From Bacteroidota bacterium (GTDB taxonomy: Bacteria; Bacteroidota; Bacteroidia; Chitinophagales; Chitinophagaceae), in assembly GCA_026391115.1 (NCBI GenBank), contig JAPLER010000148.1:8011-15627 (forward strand): a stretch of DNA of 7,617 bases, given 5' to 3'. Both the position numbers and the translations under genes were made by a program. The notes beneath the pieces were generated by a model, which had not been told where the DNA came from, made no database searches, and worked only from the letters and a program-made list of their open reading frames with translations. Positions 5,920 through 7,617 of the stretch are shown in pieces (within the stretch, counting starts at the first letter, position 1; the number at the start of each line of letters is the position of its first letter).

Positions 5920-6004
5920 CTTTTTTAATTTGCTAATGTTCTAATTTTTAAATTGAACACTTGTAAGTAAAAATTTTAATTTACTAGATTCATCTAGCTA
6001 TTAA

Positions 6005-6784
6005 CTATCTTCTTCCTCCAGCCATTCCACCACGTCTATCTCCACCACCACGTCTATCATCTCTTCTATCGCCACCACCTCTTCTATCATCACGTCTATC
6101 GTCCCTTCTTTCATTATCTTTTGGATTGATCAAATTAGGATTCAAATCTCTTTTTCGTAAAACTTCGCCTTTACAAATCCATACTTTAATACCAATTTTA
6201 CCGTAAACTGTTTGTGCAAATACATTTGCATAATCAATATACATTCTGAAAGTATGCAATGGAGTACGACCTTGTTTCAATTCTTCGCTACGTGCAATCT
6301 CAGCACCACCTAAACGACCACTCAATTTAACTTTAATTCCTTCAGCACCCATTCTAAGTGTAGAAGCAATTGCCATTTTAGTTGCACGTTTGAAGTTGAT
6401 ACGATTTTCTATTTGACGAGCAATTGTATCACCAACAATAGTAGCATCTAACTCTGGGCGACGAATTTCCAAGATATTGATTTGAACATCTGGTTTACCA
6501 GTAAGTTTTTTCAATTCTTCTTTAATTCTATCAACTTCTCCACCACCTTTACCAATAATAATACCTGGTTTGCTAGTGTGAATAGTTACTATTATTTTTC
6601 CAAGTGTACGCTCAATAACAATTTTAGAAATACCACCTTTATTGATACGAGCCATTAGGTAAGTACGTATTTTGTGGTCTTCAATTAGTTTGCCAGCATA
6701 TTCTCTTTTGTTGCCAAACCAGTTACTGTCCCATCCACGAATGATACCTAATCTATTTCCAATTGGATTTGCTTTTTGACCCAT
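6005..6784 (-). CDS. rpsC: 30S ribosomal protein S3 with Arg/Asp/Gly repeat tail
   Basis: S3 lines the mRNA entry channel on the 30S head and helps unwind mRNA together with S4 and S5. The 259-residue product starts MGQKANPIGNRLGIIRGWDS. The type-II KH domain covers about residues 38-108, with its GxxG loop at 78-81 (IIIGKGG). The C-terminal S3 domain follows: MRMGAEGIKVKLSGRLGGAE-like core near 144-162, ARSEELKQGRTPLHTF, and GIKVWICKGEVL near 198-209. From about residue 226 the protein continues as a low-complexity tail with two exact copies of RRDDRRGGGD (230-239 and 240-249), ending RRGGMAGGRR. The body is complete. Tails of varied length and composition are common on Bacteroidota S3. ATG at 6784 lies 22 bases after rplV. 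Confidence 0.98.
   Translation of the reverse strand: MGQKANPIGNRLGIIRGWDSNWFGNKREYAGKLIEDHKIRTYLMARINKGGISKIVIERTLGKIIVTIHTSKPGIIIGKGGGEVDRIKEELKKLTGKPDVQINILEIRRPELDATIVGDTIARQIENRINFKRATKMAIASTLRMGAEGIKVKLSGRLGGAEIARSEELKQGRTPLHTFRMYIDYANVFAQTVYGKIGIKVWICKGEVLRKRDLNPNLINPKDNERRDDRRDDRRGGGDRRDDRRGGGDRRGGMAGGRR
6038..6097 (-). repeat. In-frame 30-base tandem repeat encoding the S3 tail
   Basis: Two adjacent 30-base units in rpsC (6068-6097 and 6038-6067) each encode RRDDRRGGGD. The two protein copies are identical, while the DNA copies differ at several third positions and by switching between CGT and AGA arginine codons. A partial unit (RRDD) precedes them and another (RRGG) follows. Synonymous divergence suggests the duplication is not recent, or that the residue pattern is kept by selection. 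Confidence 0.8.
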
Positions 6785-6806
6785 TATTTATAATTTGAAA
6801 AATTTA

Positions 6807-7107
6807 TTAATTTTTTTTATCAACAATTATTGTTACGTGATTACTTCTTTTTCTGATTTTATAACCACGTCCTTGTGGTGCTGGTCTCATTCTTTTTAAA
6901 ACACGACCACCATCTACAAAAACTGTTTTTACAACTAAACCACTATCAGCAGCACTTGCACCTTCATTTTTTTGCTCCCAGTTGTTAATTGCACTTTTTA
7001 ACAATTTGGCTAAAGGCACAGCATTCCATATTTCTTATAACATCAGCCAACAAACGCATTTTGCGAGGACCGGTTGGGTAATTGTTTAATTTAGCTATTG
7101 CTTCCAT
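6807..7107 (-). pseudogene. rplV: 50S ribosomal protein L22, disrupted by internal deletion and frameshift
   Basis: L22 binds all 23S rRNA domains, and its long hairpin lines the exit tunnel. Two pieces are present in different frames. From ATG at 7107 the N-terminal piece reads MEAIAKLNNYPTGPRKM then RLLADVIRNME, after which the frame runs into a stop at 6985-6987. The rest lies in another frame from about 7022: AVPLAKLLKSAINNWEQKN, then VDGGRVLKRMRPAPQGRGYK (the tunnel hairpin) and KRSNHVTIIVDKKN, stop at 6807. The helix that normally joins them (pattern V-x-x-A-L-x-I-L) is absent, about 16 codons by comparison with E. coli L22, and the loss is not a multiple of three. A GTG at 7019 would give a 70-residue C-terminal product but is not the natural start. 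In an essential single-copy gene, a sequence or assembly error is the likeliest cause. Confidence 0.9.
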
Positions 7108-7129
7108 CTTTTTTAGTTTATACTTGTAA

Positions 7130-7178
7130 GTTAATAGTTATTTGTTATTCACTTTAGCTTTTAACTTTTAGCTTATTA
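7130..7178. repeat. Degenerate tandem 7-base repeat, rpsS-rplV spacer
   Basis: Seven consecutive 7-base units run from 7130 to 7178. The first three share GTTA-start and T/A endings (7130-7136, 7137-7143, 7144-7150); units five and six (7158-7164, 7165-7171) are CTTTTAA and CTTTTAG, and the fourth is close to them. The block ends just before the rpsS stop codon at 7180. The phase is clear by eye; function is unknown. Confidence 0.6.
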
Positions 7179-7179
7179 A

Positions 7180-7449
7180 TTATTGTTTTGAACCAGAGTG
7201 TCCTCTGAAATTTCTTGTTGGTGCAAATTCCCCTAATTTATGACCTACCATAAATTCTGTTACATAAACAGGAATAAACTTATTTCCATTATGAACAGCA
7301 AAAGTGTGACCTACGAAATCTGGAGTAATGGTACTTCTTCTGCTCCAAGTTTTAATAACACCTTTTTTTGCTTTTCCATCGTTGATACCTAAAACTTTAC
7401 CTTCTAAGTTGGCATCTACATAAGGACCTTTTTTAATTGAACGAGGCAT
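7180..7449 (-). CDS. rpsS: 30S ribosomal protein S19
   Basis: S19 forms a complex with S13 in the 30S head near the A and P site tRNAs. The 89-residue product has normal length and begins MPRSIKKGPYVDANLEGKVL. The core VIKTWSRRSTITPDFVGHTF is followed by VHNGNKFIPVYVTEFMVGHK, which contains the family signature around PVYVTxxMVGHKLGEF, and by PTRNFRGHSGSKQ at the C-terminus. ATG at 7449 is preceded by an A/T-rich leader without a Shine-Dalgarno, typical of Bacteroidota. It lies 57 bases after the rplB stop and 72 before the rplV start. No defect was seen. Confidence 0.98.
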   Translation of the reverse strand: MPRSIKKGPYVDANLEGKVLGINDGKAKKGVIKTWSRRSTITPDFVGHTFAVHNGNKFIPVYVTEFMVGHKLGEFAPTRNFRGHSGSKQ

Positions 7450-7506
7450 ATTATTTTATTTTTTTGTTTATTCTTCCAGCAAGTGGAATATTTTAACAAT
7501 GTTAGT

Positions 7507-7578
7507 TTACTTAGTTAATTTTTTTCCGTCTCTTCTTTGGATAATTAATTTATCACTTCCTTTTCCTTTTGTTCTTGG
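7507..7578 (-). CDS. rplB: 50S ribosomal protein L2, C-terminal end only
   Basis: L2 is a core 50S protein needed for subunit joining and peptidyl-transferase activity. Only its last 23 or so codons are supported: RTKGKGSDKLIIQRRDGKKL then TK and TAA at 7507-7509. The T-K-basic run followed by a strand and a double-arginine lysine-rich end is the usual L2 C-terminus, and the position directly upstream of rpsS is its fixed place. Going further upstream, the frame meets stops at 7579-7581 and 7585-7587, and the residues no longer resemble L2. The true gene therefore leaves this sequence at about 7575, where an unrelated plus-strand gene fragment begins. Confidence 0.82.
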   Translation of the reverse strand, partial: PRTKGKGSDKLIIQRRDGKKLTK

Positions 7579-7617
7579 TCAAAATCAAGTCATCCCCGGA
7601 TGGGAAAAAGGTGTAGA
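7559..7617 (+). CDS. Fragment of an FKBP-type peptidyl-prolyl cis-trans isomerase
   Basis: Read on the plus strand, the window end encodes PFPFVLGQNQVIPGWEKGV, open to the last base. The pattern F-x-L-G-x-x-x-V-I-x-G-W-x-x-G is the hallmark of the FKBP catalytic domain; the V-I and W line the proline-binding pocket. FKBP enzymes catalyse proline cis-trans isomerisation during protein folding. No start or other part of the gene is present. Codons before GTT at 7571 overlap the antisense of the L2 end, so the true left limit of FKBP homology is uncertain. An FKBP gene facing into a truncated rplB is not a known arrangement and is probably a false join. Confidence 0.8.
7570..7582. other. Apparent chimeric junction, rplB to FKBP gene
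   Basis: Left of about 7575 the minus strand reads as the L2 C-terminus; right of about 7580 the plus strand reads as an FKBP core and the L2 frame has stops. The stretch 7559-7579 can be read plausibly in both genes (T/C-rich, encoding PFPFVLG on plus), so shared short sequence could have joined two unrelated loci in opposite orientation. Confidence 0.75.

Noticed and set aside
6807..7019. A stand-alone 70-residue short L22 starting at GTG 7019
   Set aside because: The conserved N-terminal L22 codons are present just upstream in another frame with a good ATG at 7107, so the GTG is an internal codon of the original gene.
6985..7030. Programmed ribosomal frameshift in rplV
   Set aside because: A shift would restore the frame but not the missing helix of about 16 residues, and no slippery heptamer with a following structure is evident at the junction.
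7474..7488. TTCCA/TGGAA hairpin in the rplB-rpsS spacer
   Set aside because: It has a five-base stem followed by A-rich sequence in the direction of transcription; too weak to call a terminator or regulator.

Overview
The window is almost entirely a ribosomal-protein operon read on the minus strand: the 3' part of the S10 operon joined to the spc operon. In transcription order (high to low coordinate) it holds rplB (last codons only), rpsS, rplV (broken), rpsC, rplP, rpmC, rpsQ, rplN, rplX, rplE, rpsN, rpsH, rplF, rplR, rpsE, rpmD, rplO and the first 75 codons of secY. This is the canonical bacterial order. The AT-rich base composition, the zinc-free 89-residue S14, the SecY N-terminus, the general lack of Shine-Dalgarno sequences and the A/T-rich leaders point to Bacteroidota. 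The protein wording suggests the Chitinophagales/Sphingobacteriia side, but that finer placement is an inference from memory of the families. All complete products are structural parts of the 30S or 50S subunit. SecY is the channel of the general secretion translocon, which docks on the ribosomal exit tunnel.

Layout. 7507-7617 is a composite end: minus-strand codons for the L2 C-terminus run into plus-strand codons for an FKBP-type prolyl isomerase, with a short stretch that fits both. 6005-7449 holds S19, L22 and S3. S3 carries an Arg/Asp/Gly repeat tail. 2074-5919 holds L16, L29, S17, L14, L24, L5, S14, S8 and L6. 302-2005 holds L18, S5, L30 and L15. A compact intrinsic terminator at 263-286 lies between rplO and secY. 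No stretch over 300 bases lacks a gene; the longest spacer is 88 bases.

I found no new gene system. Three defects stand out in otherwise intact, near-invariant genes. rplV has lost roughly 40-50 bases with a frameshift. rplN lacks ten highly conserved residues near its N-terminus, in frame. The right end is a chimera. Together they look more like assembly or amplification errors than biology, though reads would be needed to prove it. The most interesting native signal is in the spacers. The genes never overlap and are separated by 22-88 bases, and several spacers are built from degenerate tandem 7-base units (clearest at 1006-1075, 1597-1652, 3122-3170 and 7130-7178).
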